This document shows, in pieces, positions 13,100-27,500 of a stretch of DNA of 64,000 nt; positions within the stretch are counted from its first letter, which is position 1, and every line of letters starts with the position of its first letter. A program made the position numbers and the translations under genes. The notes below the pieces were generated by a model. It was not told where the DNA came from. It did not search any database and saw only the letters and a list, made by a program, of their open reading frames with translations. The DNA lies in contig ML976994.1 in assembly GCA_010015675.1 (NCBI GenBank), forward strand, positions 425,801-489,800. Reading direction: 5' to 3'. The stretch is from Byssothecium circinans (Eukaryota > Ascomycota > Dothideomycetes > Pleosporales > Massarinaceae).

Positions 13100-14688
13100 T
13101 GCAACTTCCGCATTAATTGCGAGCAGAATGAGGGATCGTGTTAGCTACACACCCTTAAAGGATAAGACCTAAATATATCAGCCCTATTATAGAGCTCCTA
13201 TAGCGTACTTGCCTAGGTTATTCTTTTAATAGATTAAACATTTTGTAATAAGAAAACATCTAACTTACTATTTTTCTCTAGTAAAGAGATTAAGTTTAAT
13301 AACTTAACTATAAATGCCTTTAAGATAGTAACCTAACATAGTAGCTATTTTAGACTAATGTAATAATTATAATTATACGCTACTTCTACTATTAGTATGT
13401 GATGGTGTTAACTTGCTAAAGGCGCAGCTTAAAGTTCTAACTTTCCGTAAGCTATCTAAAGGCGCTCACCTATCTTAACCCACCTGTTAAATGCTAAGAT
13501 AGATACATCTAATAAAGCTATATCGTTAAAATTAAATCTAGCTAGATTAAAATAATGTACGCCCTTAAGGGTCTCTAAGTTAAGTTAGCTAAGCTATAAA
13601 CTACGCGTAAGGTATATGCCTTATATATTATTATCGTATAATGCTCCTACCTAATCCCTTCTACTAATACAATGTTAGATAACAAAATCCTTAGCTAGTC
13701 ATATAAAAAAAAAATAGAGTTCTCCTATAGCAAAACTTTAATTAGATTTAATGCATAAGGACATGGCTTCTATAATTAAAAGATAGGCTTTATTAGCGCC
13801 TATAGAGTTCTTTTAATTAGAATGATAAGATTTGCATTTTTCCTTCTTACCTTTACTATAGCAAGGAAATAGTTCCGTCCCGTACCTAGGTATACTTTAT
13901 GTATGCACTTATAATCTATCTTAGGATTTCGTAATTTAGGCTAAACTAGTCTTGGCATCAACGCCGTTGTAGAAAAAACCTAACGTTACGCATAGTCTAA
14001 ATTATCTTTTAGTTTAATTAGCAAGGACTAGTAGACACGTGCTAAATGAAGTTTTTTACTTTAGTATTCTATATTAATGTCTTCTAAAATTAGCTCTAAC
14101 ACTCGTAGAATAGAATCTAGAGAGAATGTTATTATATTTAAAAGCCTATTTAAGTCTATAGTTAACGTTGGGAGGTGATAAAGGATGCCATACGTATTTA
14201 AGCTCTCCTTGCCTATGCACTTTAATAGCTTAGGGGTATTTCCTTTTCTTTTTATAGATTCTATGGTTAACTAAGGATTCTGCCCTACTATTACCTAGTA
14301 GGGTACACCTAAGGTTAATAAGGTTAACGATTTTATTCAACATTACGGCGGGAATACGTTAGCTCTTAAACTTAGCCCTTCGCGCATTAGGTTATTTAAA
14401 AAACCGTAGGATACATCGCAGTACATCTACTACCTTAATTAGGCCAACGGCGAGCTTCGTTGAGAAGTCGCATTCTACTGCAAATGCTACTCAGTGGGTG
14501 TATAATTCCAAAACACTATAGAAATGCGTTTACAGGATCTCCTTTATAAATGCATTATAGGTCTCTTGGCTAACCTAGATCTAGAGAAGATATGGAAGAT
14601 AACTACCACAATGTATAGAGATCTAAAGTACGTGCAAAAGAAAGAGAAAGTTGCTTTTAACATGTTTGTTGCACTATATAAATTGTAA
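13100..14688 (+). pseudogene. RIP-degraded coding relic C, well preserved C-terminus, unknown function
   Basis: Two phases cover this span: one from about 13100 to 13450, then one in phase with 13441 that runs to a TAA at 14686-14688. The 3' third (14341-14688) is strikingly intact, with only a few stops, all TAA/TAG/TGA at positions where Gln or Trp is plausible, and texture such as KIWKITTTMYRDLKYVQKK near the end. An internal ATG at 14077 also gives a plausible start. Size is roughly 500 codons. No domain recognised. It converges on the minus-strand relic ending near 14755. Confidence 0.5.
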
Positions 14689-14754
14689 AGTCCTAAGCTA
14701 GAGATTTAGCCTTTAGGAATGTGTTTAATTATCTATATATTATGTGTGTATTTA

Positions 14755-15763
14755 ATTAATTAAATAAGTTCGCTCTTTCTAATTACTACTATGTATGCTA
14801 AATTAGAATAGTAAACAATTATAGGTCTTTAATACTTTAACATTCTATTAATAGGCTCCTACGCCTTTGCAAACTCTACTTTGTATTAAAAGGCTTAAAG
14901 TCTAGCTTAAGAAGTCTCATGTTCCTATTTATAATCTGTGCCATAGCTTAGTATATGTTTGTGCTATTAGCTAGGGATGTATAGACTGCTATGCTATTAG
15001 CTACTACTTCCTAGAATATATGTGAATACTTCTTAGAGACTGCGACCTTTCCCGTGCGTGTTTCTATTATGTTACTTAAGATCTATAAGACATTAGGTGT
15101 ACCTTCTATATCTATAAGCCTTGCACCTTTACGAGCTTAGGTGTGCTAGAACTTCTTAGAGTAGTTTTTATAGTATATGTAAATGTCTAACATCTACTTA
15201 TTATTAGAGATAATGGGAAGGAGTTGATATACAAACATTTTCACCTATTAAAGTAGAGCGCCTTCCTAGTTAGTCTTTATAATAACTTAGTCTAAGGCTT
15301 CTCATATAAGGCTTATCCTTTTTTAAGGCTTTAGTTATAAATTCTTTAACTAAACTATGTTGCGTGTCGTTTGTTATAGACTATATAAGAATTATATCCT
15401 ACGTCTTAATTAAGAAGTGATTCCCCTTATTAATTAAGTATTTAATGTAGGAAAGATAACTAAAAACACTAATTCTAGTAGTAAACATAGCCACTATACT
15501 AAAGTCTTAAAGGTCTAGGTAAGCTCTATAGGGTCCTTCTATCAAAGTTAGCCTATAGTATAGTCTGCTATTTGCAACGAGCCTAAGCAAACTTCTAGTT
15601 ATTCCATTCCTAGGTTGAATACGCAACTCAACATAGCCTAGCAGTGTAGCCTGTGCAATAGTAAATAGATGCCGTTGTAGGAAAGAGCGAACACTAAGGC
15701 TAGTAAAAGTAATATAGATATATTAACTAGGGAGACGCCTTTAGAGCTGTGTAGGAGAGACAT
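14755..15763 (-). pseudogene. RIP-degraded relic D with N-terminal hydrophobic segment
   Basis: A minus-strand frame starts at an ATG at 15763 and runs about 335 codons to near 14755 with only TAA/TAG interruptions (one TGA). A hydrophobic segment, SILLLLALVFAL, lies about 15 residues from the start and could be a signal anchor. The middle has VFLVIFPTLNT. The C-terminal half is hydrophilic (KYSHIF, AMAQIINRNMRLL, then Gln-rich). The frame is continuous and unambiguous compared with most relics here. No family recognised. Confidence 0.5.
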
Positions 15764-15989
15764 CTACGTTAAGAAAATTACTAACTTATTATATAGTAAC
15801 TAGCGTCTTTCCGTTACTCTAAACCTTATTCCTAAAAAATATAATATAGTATTAAACAGCGAGACTAGAAGACTAAAAGGAGGTACATACAATAATTATA
15901 ACTTTTGCTATAGGTTGAAAATTAGATTAATAGAACTAAAAAAGTGTACATATATAAGCTAGTATTAGAATATGTATAGTGTAAATTAC

Positions 15990-16397
15990 CTTATAGTATC
16001 GTCTCTTTACCACGCTAAGCAAGGTAAGACCTAGGAAGAGGAGGCTACAGCTCATCTAAAAGCATTAGGGGCCTATATATAATGCATAATAGGTTACTTA
16101 CTAAAGTGCCTAATATATAGCTTAGTAAGTTTGTCTACTCCTGCTAGAAAAGCTCTAAGCTAGCATGCAGTATCCCTTGTATAAAGATGACAGAAGCAAT
16201 CATTATGTAATCTTTCTTTATACTTTATAAAGAGACACGTAGGCCCTTTACAATCAGGTCTACGTTTACAAGAAGTATAGCAAAATTCATTATATAAAGA
16301 GATATAGAGCGTACCCTTAAATCCTAACCTAATTTAACTCCCTATCCTATACATAAGCCATTTCTAGAAAGAAGGAGTAAGAAGAGAATTAAGTCAT
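15990..16397 (+). pseudogene. 5' part of coding relic E, interrupted by gypsy copy 1
   Basis: A + strand frame (phase of 16081, 16141 and so on) reads to position 16397, where gypsy copy 1 begins. Stops are only TAA/TAG. Residues include LLLEKL, MQYPLYKDDRSNHYVIFLY and KKYSKIHYIKRYRAYP. An upstream Glu/Ala-rich bit at about 16030-16075 is in another phase. The frame resumes without shift after the element at 28160 once the 5-bp duplication is counted once, so the retrotransposon split this gene. Confidence 0.5.
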
Positions 16398-16619
16398 GTG
16401 CCGTAGCATAGAGTAACTAATAGCTTAACCTATAGTCATAGGGTTAGGTTAGTATATAGTAGCTAGTTTTAATACCTACTAGGAGGGATAGAATGTTTAC
16501 CACTACTCTTTAATTAGTATAGAAAAGAATACAATTACTTCAGCTACTAAATATGTTTTCCCTCTGTGAGTATTCTATACCATGAGCCGAATTGGAGTTG
16601 TGTAAGCTACGCTGGCTTA
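16398..16619 (+). repeat. 5' LTR of gypsy copy 1
   Basis: 222 bp. Starts gtgccgtagca and ends ctacgctggctta; the last bases are ctca in the 3' LTRs, so the T is a RIP change. The first base is set by requiring a 5-bp target duplication; a strict TG...CA reading would start at 16399. It contains the conserved gaaaagaatacaattac and gagccgaattggagttg blocks. Confidence 0.88.
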
Positions 16620-16969
16620 TTTAGAGGTCGTGCCTGGGCTCATATCTGCGATACGTCGTAGAGATGGCTACGTTTGCTTAGATTATAATAGTGGCCACTC
16701 GCCATAGCTAAAAAAAGTTTAGCAAGCAATAGTTACTAAAAGAATAAGAGATATATGGTACTAAGAGTATCTATATAAGGCATCACACTAAAGCTAGAGA
16801 GTAGAAATATCGCGACGTTTAGCATTAATAACTAGAGGGGACGCTCACGCTAGGCCTAATTTTCATAATAAGAAAGTTTACCACTTCCGGCGCTAAGAGC
16901 CCCCTTAGTAAATAAGGATTTGGAATCTAACGCTGAGCTACATAGGAGCCTGCAATCACGCCAACGTGA

Positions 16970-17320
16970 TAGAAACTAACTTTAGTGCAAAGCTAGGGAG
17001 CAGCACTACTAGAGAGCAACTAATACGCAAAGCTAGGGAGCAGCATACGTGTGCAAAGCTAGGGAGTAGCATACAACCATAGCACGGCCAGGGAGCAGCT
17101 ATAGGAGAGCGGCTGATAGTCTTAGTAACCTTTAGCTAATCTTAAAACTATGCTAGGGAGCAACTAACCTACTTTGTACAAGGCTAGAGAGTAGCATAAA
17201 ATCATAGCACGGCCAAGGAGCAGCTATAGAAGGTGGCTAATTGTTTTAGTAACTTTCAACCACCTAAAAAACTATTCAAGAACTACATAAACTAGCACTC
17301 ATGGCTAGGGAGCATCAAGC
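16970..17320 (+). repeat. Interspersed leader repeats (AGCTAGGGAGCAGC motif), gypsy copy 1
   Basis: Between the 5' LTR and gag, the motif gcaaagctagggagcagc and mutated forms (ggccagggagcagc, gctagagagtagc, gctagggagcaac) recur roughly every 20-60 bp, about ten times. The same array occurs in copy 2 at 50978-51440, so it belongs to the element and not to the site. Known possibilities for such leaders include packaging or translation elements; the role here is unknown. Confidence 0.75.
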
Positions 17321-20300
17321 GTGACGTTTATATTAGATCAAGAATTAGACAACGAATTAATAGGATATATACTGTAAACTAGAAGGATGTTAGAGGCACA
17401 CCCCTATCTAGCACTTATTAAGCTAAAGCCCCTACAGAGCTATCTTGATATCTTTGAGGGGCATAATGTGTTAGAATAGCTAGAGGCGTACAACTATATA
17501 GCTTAGAACGTAGCGTAGATGGATGGGGATAGGCTGCAGATATTACTAGATTAGTGTTTAACAAAGATTAGGAAGATGGTAATACAGTTTCCCTAATTTA
17601 TAAAGAATAACTAAGAAGGTGTCTAGAGTGAAATGAAGGATAACTAAGAAGACATAGATATAGGGCGACGCCATAGTACTCGCGCGTACCTTAAGACCTA
17701 CATTAATAAATACGTGAAACACCCGCCGCCTATTATAGAGTACTATACTAATATGTCCGTCTACCTTACTAATTGCATTGCTGCTAGCCAGGTTATGGAA
17801 CAGGAGAAAGGGTAGTATTACTTTTAAGGCCTTAGCTAGTAGGATAAGGAAATAGTGATATTCTACATGCTAGAATCTAGCTAGCTAAAAGGAGAGACTA
17901 TTAACACCTATAACATGGATAAAATTCACAAATATGTAAAGAGCATAGTAAAGCAGAGTATTAGCTTCTACAAGCACTAAGAAAAAGAGAGTATTATTAA
18001 AGCATAGCAGCTTAAGAATATAGTTAAGGAGGAGATAGCCTACTAGCCTCTCGCGCACTAAGAGCTAACACGCCGTAATGAGCCGTCTTCGTTAAAGCTA
18101 GAAAAGCTATAATCCTTAGAGGTTAACCTAGACTTATAATATTTAGTTAACTAATTTAAGGGCCTAAATCTAGACGCCACCTTAGTCTTCTAGCTTGCTA
18201 ACTAAAGCCACGTTAAGCTATATCTTTAGGATCCTAAGAACTACGCCTACTTCCTAACTTATCTTATTAGTCCTCGTTATTAGCAAGAAAGGTTAAGCTA
18301 GCAAAATCGCTCACTATAGATAAATCAGAGGAACGATAGGTCATGGTCTATACAGAGGTAGAGCAACAATCAGCCCTAGCAAGCTTTATAGTGTTTTAGC
18401 TATAGGAGCACTAATCACGCTATTAAGGATTATACAGACCTGCTAGATATTCGCATGCATAGCTAGGCTCACGAAGTAGTTAAAGATAATAACTAATACT
18501 AGTACTATGGCCCACGCGATTTAGGATTCAGTTAGGTTAAAGGGGGACCTACAAGGCATGGTATCACACAGTAGCTAAAGAATACTATTTCTATTAAGTT
18601 TAGAGTCCTGATAAATGCTATTAAGTAATCCTTCCGCGAGGTATGCAAAGACTAGGCTGCGCGGCTACCTAAGAAGAGCAACTTTGTTAAAGTCGCAAAC
18701 GTAGATGCCAGCTAGACGTAAGATAACGCAATAATGCTAATAACTAACTAGGATAAGTAATTCTTCTACCTAGTTAAGGAAGTCTTTAACCTTAATCTAG
18801 TAGATAGAAACTACATTATTCTCTAACTATAATATAAGGCGTCGCCCGCCCAGCGGCTAGCACCTAGAAATGAAGCTAGGCAGGCTCCTCTAGGCTCTAC
18901 CCTGCAAACTTAAGTTAAAAGATATAAGTAATAAGAGCAGCGTTAGCACGCTAAGTAAGAAAGGGACCTATTAATTAACTAAATCTAGCGTAGAATTAAC
19001 TCTAACTTACTAGAAACCATCCAGCTATTTAAAGATAAAAGCTAACGGAATTCTCCCTTTAACTATACGAACCTACCTCACATTGCTAAAAGAGGAGTGC
19101 GGTTTATAGTAACTAATAAGGAATCTATTAAGAACGCTATTAATATAACTACTAACTAGACCCTCATTACCACGCTGACCTAAGAAGTTAAGGGCCTTAC
19201 TATTAGAAACCTTCTTACTCACTCTACTTTTAAAAAGCCTCTTTAGGAGCTACTATAGAAAAGAGCTTCTAAAGATGCTACTAAACCACACACATAGGCT
19301 GGATTCACTAAAACAAACATGGTTAAAACTTTCTTAAACATGACCATATATAATAGTTACTATAGTAATAACTCTAGATTTCTTCTTTAATTAGACGCTG
19401 CTAGGTGCACCTAGTAGCCTCTTATTAGATAAGATGTAACTAATATTACCTTAGCGACCACTACTAAGCCTACTATAGGATGTAACGTAATCACGTACTA
19501 TAGCTTGAATTCATTAAGGGCTACCTAAATTAATAGGACTAGTGACCCGTATAATAAAAACTAGGACTAACTAACTAAGGATAACTGCTGCTAGCGTGAT
19601 AGAGATAGTAGTTACGTTATCACGTTAAATAAGCTACTATAGGTGTGGGCCGCTATTAATAGTAATTAAGTTAAGTATCTTATTAACACTAGGTTAATAA
19701 TTAACCTAATAAGAGAATTAGCTGTAAATGCCCTGCAACTCCTATATAAGGTTAGAGATGGGTCTAATAGTCTGATTATAGCTAACGGCTAATAAACTAT
19801 ATTTATGGGTACCATATTTAACGTCCCTATAACTATTAGCTTAGTGACGACGCTCACCCATTTCTAGCTCATTAAATACTTGAGTAGATCTGTCATCCTT
19901 AGGGTCCCCTAGTATGCCTTAACCTAGATATCCCTCTAGTTTAACACTATAGGAAGAATTAGCTACTAGATTATTTCCTTAAAAGGAGACAATAATATTA
20001 TGTTTATAGCTACCTAGCTAACTAGTTTAGCTCCCTACTATTAAATGCAGCTGCCAGCTAGTACGGTAATTATTAGGCTAGTAAAAAGAGAGGGCCGCGC
20101 TTTAGTAGACGAACTTATAGAGCAAATAGGCTACCTATCATATAATATAGTGCATTTAAATGGGCCTAAAATCCTAGCGCTAAATTTTCACCTAAGCCTT
20201 CTAGCCTAGCTAGACTAGAAAGACCTTAGGGAATAGGCATGGATTGCTAGCGGGACAAACGGTAGCGATCTTAAAAGCGCCGTGTTAGCCATCACTAAAT

Positions 20301-23300
20301 ATGATAAGCTAATAGGCAAAATAGACGCTAATAATAAGGATGAAGCCTATGAGCTTCTTACCTCTAGCCTGCAGTAACAATTGCAGCGCGCCTCGCAGAG
20401 CATGGAATCATTAGCAACAACACTTAAATTAGCGCTATAATAAGAAAGGCACTTTGAAACGCCTTATAATGCGTACTATTCTAAGGTAAATACCATGTAT
20501 AAGCAAGTAGGAGTGAAGGTTCAGCCTATTAATGAACTACGACTATCTTAGCCTATGGAGTTTAGGGATCCCTTTTAGAAGAAAACCACAATTAAAGCAC
20601 AGCTGCTATGTGACAGCCTTCGTAGGCTAGATATTAGGCTATATGACTATTTATTTGAAAAGTGACATTTACCTTTTCCTAGAGGAACCTAGCTTACGCT
20701 AGAACAAATTAGGACCATGAATATTAGAGAAGAACTATAGCTATTAGAAAAGGAGATGCTCTTATAAGTGCTACTAAATTAAGAATCAGCTATTACATAC
20801 ACTTTTTATGAATCTAGCTAAATTCACCTATCAGTTTCACTACCATATAAAATCAAAACGAAGCCTTACTAGGCGTGGCAAGTTAGGGCATTTTAACTAC
20901 CTAAAAAGCTAGAAGTGGAAGCCACCAAGATGTTTAATAAGTAGATCTAGTAAGGGACGCTAGAAATATGTAATAGCTAGTACTAAAATCTATGGTTCTT
21001 GGTCCCTAAGAAAGATAAAGGATATTAGTTAATTAATAATGCTTAGAAAATTAACTTAGTAACTATCTAGGATGCGAATCTACTACCATGTGCTAATAAT
21101 TTCTTAGAGAAATTTAAAGGGTGCAGCATACTTACCCTTATAGACTATTTCTTTAGGTATGACTAAATAGAGCTCCATGTGGACAGCAGAGATATCATGG
21201 CTTTCTATAGACTATAAGGCCTAGTTCAGCAATGCACCCTACCTATAAGAGTTATGAATGCACTAGCCGCGTTTCTATAGATAATTATAAAGATGTTATT
21301 TAACTACATACCACATGATTGCTTGCCTTTTATTAATAACGTGTGCATTAGAGGCCTGAAAACTAACTACTACTAATAAGAAGCGCTACTAGGAATTTAG
21401 CAGTTTATCCTTAAGCACCTCTAGCAAATAGACCGCATTCTCATGGATGTTAAATAAGCTAGCTTAATAGTCTTAGGAACTAAGTGCTTCTAGGGATTTA
21501 AAAGAATTAAGGTTATAGCGTACGAGGTTAATTCTAATAGTTGCTACCCTTAGAAAAAGAAGGTTATCAAAATTATTAATTAGCCTAAATGCAAGAATGT
21601 TACTAAAGTCCACATATTCCTAGGCATTTATATCTATTACTAAATCTAGATTTTCTACTTTACGATCGTAGCCAAGCCTCTCTTCAAGCTCCTGTAATAA
21701 GAACAGGAATGGCAATAGGAAGACGCTTAGCAAATAGCTATAATCATACTTAAGGAAGCTATTACTACGGCCTTAGCCCTAGTTAGCCTTAACTACAAAG
21801 GTAAGGAGGTTTACCTTAGTATTAATACATTAGGTAAAGGTAGTAGGGCGTTAATAGAGCAAGTAGACGCTAATAATAAGTAACACCTAATTTAATTTAA
21901 AAGCGTACTCTAGTTAATTAATGAAGCTAAATAGGATTCTATAAAATTAGAATGCCGCGCTATTCTCTAGGCACTAAAAAAGTTTAGAATCTAGCTCTAT
22001 AGGATTTATTTCACCATTAAAATAGATGCTAAAACGCTTATCGCTTAGCTTAACTGCGCGTTAACTGACCTTCCAGGATCTCTCATGAATCGCTAGCTGG
22101 GTGTGATTATGATATAGGATTTTACCATTATACATAAGCTAGGCAAGAAGAATGTTATCCCTAATGCGCTGTCCTAATACTTAAAGCTAGAGGATTAGGA
22201 ACTACTAAAGGAAACCTAGGATAATATTAAGGAATTCGTTGACTAGACGCTATATAAAATGATTGAGACAACCTAATTAGCTAGCTAAAACGCAGCCTTC
22301 TAATTAAACGCGGTCTTAACCTTTGTAAGCCTTACTAAGGTAAACTATACTAAGGATATTAGCTAGGTGTTAGATAACACGTATGGCGTTGAATCTAACC
22401 GTATTGCAAGATTCCTCCTGCAAGGGGAAATACCTAAGGGAGCCTCCTAGAAAGAGCTTAGAGCTTAGAAGAAACACGCCCTTACATTCTACATGTTAGA
22501 TAGAATCCTGTTCAAGAAGACCTTAAGAAATGTAACCCTAAAATGAGTTATTAATAATCTAGATATCTAGGCTACAATTATTATTACTATCCATAAGCAG
22601 ATTAGTTACAGAGGGGCGAATAGGGTTACCTTAGTAGTAGCCTCAAGATACTAGTAGGAAGGTATTTAGGCATGCATAATCTAGTTTATCTAGCCCTACG
22701 ACTAATACTAGAGAAAAGCCTACTATTAGAAACGCGACGCCCTTTATTTAACATTTGCTATTATCCTTTAGGATTAGATCAGCCTTAATGTAGTCTACAT
22801 GCCAAATATTAGAGGATTTAAATACCTAGTAGTTATGAGAGAGTAGATGACTAGGTGGCTAGAAGCGCGGGCTCTTAGAAAGAATAACGCTAAATTAGTT
22901 ATGAAGTTCATCTATAAGGACCTTATTTATAGGTAGTCTATAGTCAAACGCATTAATATTAATGGTAGGCTAGAAAATAAGAACGTTATTATTACTCTCG
23001 TAAAACTCTATTGCATTCGCAGAGTGCAGGCGTTAGGGTATAATCCTTAGGGCATGGGTTTCATTAAAGGAGGGCACAAAGTTATCATTAATGCGCTCAC
23101 GAAACTAAAAGGCATATAGGTTAATAACCTTCCTACTGTCCTTCTAGCAGACTAGGTCTTAGTTCACGAATTAATAGGCTATTCCCTAATATAGCTTATT
23201 ACTAGCTAGAACCTAATCCTGCTAATTAAACTGTTATTACTAACCTAGCAAATGCTGCCCTAGAATAAGGTTCACACCTATGATGAGCTTATAGCGCTTC

Positions 23301-23830
23301 GCGCCATATAGCTTAATGTCCGTAACGCTAATATGGATGAAGCAGTAGCAAAAGTTAAGTGTCTCTACTAGCATAAGAAAGAGTACTAGGATGAATATTA
23401 GGATATTATCACTAGCCATGCCAAATGTTACCAGCTTATTCTGCTTAGGAGCATGAAGAAGGAAGTCTCAAAATTAATAGATTATAAACTAGCTAATAGA
23501 TAGTATAGCCTATTCCGAGTGCACGACATTAGTAACTAAGACTAGTACTTTCTCTAAGAACTTGATAGTACTACCTTCTAGCACCTAGTCCCTAGCTATT
23601 ATGTTTACCCCTACTATCCCCGCACCTAAGAATATATTAAAGCAATTAATTAAGGATTTATAAGACTATAGGATAAAGACACATAGTACTTAATATACTA
23701 ATAGATGGACCTACCATTAGTAGAGGATTTTAGCAAAGAGTTAGTTAATAAAATAGAGGATGGTGATAAAGATGATCCTAATAATCTAGACTCTAAGGAG
23801 GATGGCGCGCAACCACGCATAGTAAAATAA
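17321..23830 (+). pseudogene. gag-pol relic of gypsy copy 1
   Basis: The region is collinear with copy 2's gag-pol. Visible in order: a gag-like segment from 17321 (LDQELDNELIGYIL-type start); a retropepsin region near 19680, where the expected Asp-Thr-Gly-Ser reads NTRL; an RT with VPKKDKGY near 21000 and an active-site FINNV near 21340 instead of F-x-D-D; RNase H; an integrase core near 22790-23100; and a GPY/F-like tail near 23500. It ends at TAA 23828-23830. Dozens of TAA/TAG at former Gln/Trp codons make it non-functional. Catalytic Asp codons have become Asn, consistent with GAC-to-AAC RIP. Confidence 0.85.
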
Positions 23831-24595
23831 CTACAACATTTTCCTTATTAATATATTAAAAAAGCTGACCTAAACTACTAGTAATAGCCATCCCCCTAAG
23901 TCGCAATCCTATCTTAACGCTGATAACAAGCTGCAGCCATAGGGCGGCTGTAGGAATAAGGCAAAGGAAAGGGAAGGCTAGTTATAGAGAAAGAAAATAA
24001 GAATAGTATATTTATTAGAATAAAGCATAGGAGGCGCGGGCGTTTAGGTAGGAAAATTACGATTTCCTAATTTAGATAAATTTAATGATTTTCACTTAAC
24101 GTGATACTAATAATGTCGCTGTTGCGCTAGCGCCTCTAGTAGCTAATTAGATGCTATAAGGTGTACCTAGTAAACTATAATTAGATAAGGAGTAGTATTA
24201 ATATTTGGTTTTAAGAATAGATGAGATATTTTTTAACTACTATCACCGCCGCCACCATAGGGAAATATACTGTCCTTTGCAGAAATGCAGCATGTTCCCG
24301 TATACAGACGGGTGACACGCCGCGTGTTAAACAAAAATACCTAGCGTCGCCACTAAAATGACTAGGAATGATGAGGGGATTATGGCGAATAAACGTAGGT
24401 AAAACATATAAATAGTAAATAGTAGAGCAGTGAGCTAATAGTGGGATAGCTTATTAAACTAAATAGTTTAATAAGCTAATTAAAATAACTAGCATTGCTA
24501 AGCTATACTAGCGGTCGAATAAAGAGAGGGGCTAAAAAGACAGTAAGGATAGCGCAGGGCCGTAGAAGGGCGGGAAAAAACTGTTAAATAGTGAC

Positions 24596-27500
24596 AGGTA
24601 CTATTTAACTAGCCCCGCTGGCCCCCTATCTTTCATGATAACTTTTATTTATCTTTAACTATCATGAGAATCACTATCAGCATGCCCCTAAAGATGATTC
24701 CTAGACCTGCTTAGCAGCCTTAGCAGCAGTAGATTATGGTCAATATTGGCCCTTATTTAATAACCCCCCTTCCCTATGCACGGGAACTTACCCTTAATGA
24801 AGCCCTTTGATATATTAAGGCTTAGTCAGGTAGTGAGCGCTAGGCCGCATATTATAAGCTAATAGCGTAATGTTCTCTTTATCTAGACAAGAGCCTAAAT
24901 CTATTTTAGCAGTTAGGAAAAGAGATAGAAAAGGACAGTAAAGTGATAAGAATCTAGGGTAGCCTAAATTAATTCTATAAGCACCATCCATAGCTAAGGA
25001 GCGCGTACAATTCCAGGTTAAAATAGCATACTAAGTTAGTTAGCGTGTAGAACTAAGTTTAGACTAGCTATAATACTCTAGAAATCTAGTTTCTCTCTAA
25101 AGCCCTCCTTCCCTTTAGTCCTAAAGTGTAGATGCAGTACTAGCTAATAACCCGCCTCACCTATATTACTTAGCGGAACATGAAGATGTCTAACATCACG
25201 CCCTTCATTAACATGAAGATAATCCAGCACCTTAGGGTAAAAGCTAACGTTACTACCTAAGACTAAACTATATATAGCTTAGATTAGGATTTCCCTTATA
25301 AGCTAGCCTATGCCCTCTAATAGTCGTGGGATAGTAACGCTCTACTTAAAAAGCGCCCTAAGTCTATCATTAATATCTATGATCTAGCCTATGCGTATAA
25401 CTAGTTTGAAGAAATGACCAGTGAAGCTACCTCTAGGATGAATAAGTAGAGGTGGCCTTACCCTTTTATGCTGCAAGAAGCCTAGGGGCTATTAGATGAT
25501 CTGCGAAAGTTCTAACTCTAGATCTATAAGCGCACTAGTTTGCTCATCCCTGTGACTTATGATTTAGAATAGGAGATCACTAGGTTAGCTATTAGTGGTG
25601 CTAGCAAAATGCTAGTAGAATATCCTTACACTTAAGAGCACATTAATTATGTAATTAACGTGGTTTCTCTAATATCCTCCCCTCGCCTTTAGCAAGCCTA
25701 GCTAATGTGATAGTCTTAGGATATATAGACATAATCCCCTAGATCTTATAGGCGTCGCGTATCTTTAAACGTTACCATGGCAAATGCTCTTTAGGAAATG
25801 TTGAAGCCTGACCTAGTATGTGGAGTAAGGGAGTACATGGTAAATACTTTACTAAATGCGCCTACCTTTTGCCTAATAAACCTATAAGCCCTATTACCGC
25901 GGGTGATGCAATCTATGGCTAGGAAAAACTATAAGCATGTGCTTACCATAGAAAGCAATGGGCTGGCTATTACGCAGGCTTTAGAGAAAGAGGGTGATGA
26001 CTTTAATTAAGAGATAGTTAATAACTTAGACATTAAGGATATTAGGATTGTTAAGAAGGGGGCGAAGTATGGCTATTCCTAGCCTAATTCGCCATTGAAT
26101 TAGGCGCTGAAGAACGCTAGGCTACGCCAGCGGGCCATGCATAAGGATAAGCTGCACATCCTGACGCTGTACTATGATAAAATCTCTAATAGTTATAAAG
26201 TCTATTTCTAGCATGGCAAAGCTACCGCGAGCTATATTAGCGTTACCGTCCGCGCCTTATCTAAAGAACGTCTGCAGCAGCTTCTTAAGTTACTATACAC
26301 GAATCATAACTAGTAGGGTGATTTCAAGAATAACCCCTAGATATACATCCTCTTCTAGCGTAGCGCCCATGGATATTGTGATAAGGATTAGCTAAAGAGC
26401 TACTAGTTCTTTCTAGCGCAGCGAAAGTAGTACATGAATTTTGACCGCGTTATCTAGTAATTTGGCATGCAAAAGTAGATTACCGCTTTCCATAAGACGG
26501 GCACGGTGATTATAGGCAGCATCCTTACCTAGATCTATAAAGACCTAAAGCTTAAGAAAGTGCTTAATAAATCATATAGCATGTATAACTACTACCTACG
26601 GCGCATCTAGGGTAAATCTAACCTAGGAGCTAGATTATGTACTACTCTCCTATCTAGTAGCTTATTCATTCTAACCTAGCTTACTAGGTTTAGTATGTAG
26701 TTTTGTAAAAATAGCTCTACTTAATTTCGTATCCCTACTATGCTAAATCTACCTCTCTAAGTAATAATACTACTTTTAAGCATGTAGATTATAACCTAGA
26801 GGAAGTCTACCATAATAGGCATGGCGCTAACATGATTTAGGGGAGTGTATCCTAGGATAAAGAGGATAAGAAGAACTGCACTATCCTATTTAATAGATTT
26901 TATACCTACCTTAACTAGTATATGGCGTAGAGGAAATCCCTTAGCTAGACTACCTATGCCTACATTAAGGGCTAGGTAGATACGCGTGATTAGCTACCTA
27001 AGTTAAATAATCGCATTAAGCACCTGTAGTGGATACGCCACCCTTGCAAACCTAGGTAGATTTATATTTTGAAACTAACTATTCCTTACGGCTTAACTGG
27101 CCTAGCTACTAAACAGCGTCGCACTATGCTCCTATGGTTTATTCAAGTCTATAATAACATGAAGCATATAGAGATTCTAGAAATAGGAACCTATAATAAG
27201 ATTACTATAGCCTACTATAATTATACTGCGCTACCTGCTACCCCTTTAAGGCATCTAAACAAGTATAGTAGCATTAACTAGCCCTTCCCTAGTGCGGCGC
27301 CTATCTAATAGACCTTAGTAATTTTACGCGCGTTAGTTTATTAGGAGTGCTAGGATTCTCCCTAAGTCTACTATAAGCTAGCAACATATTTTAGAGATAA
27401 CATGACTCATGATAAGACAAAGGACTAGATCTAGGAGCACCACAAAAATGTAAAGAAGGCTATTCTTATTAGTTAAGAAGTATGCAAAGAAGCTAAGCGC

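Noticed and set aside
16620..16660. A specific tRNA primer-binding site after the 5' LTR
   Set aside because: The sequence tttagaggtcgtgcc follows the LTR in both copies, but I cannot match it to a tRNA 3' end with confidence after RIP.
16393..17320. CRISPR-like array from the repeated leader motif
   Set aside because: Spacing is irregular, repeats are short and variable, the copy-2 array has the same spacers, and the genome is fungal.
26174..26395. 73-codon + frame inside ORF X
   Set aside because: Lies in a different phase from the long ORF X reading, which is continuous on both sides; judged a shadow.
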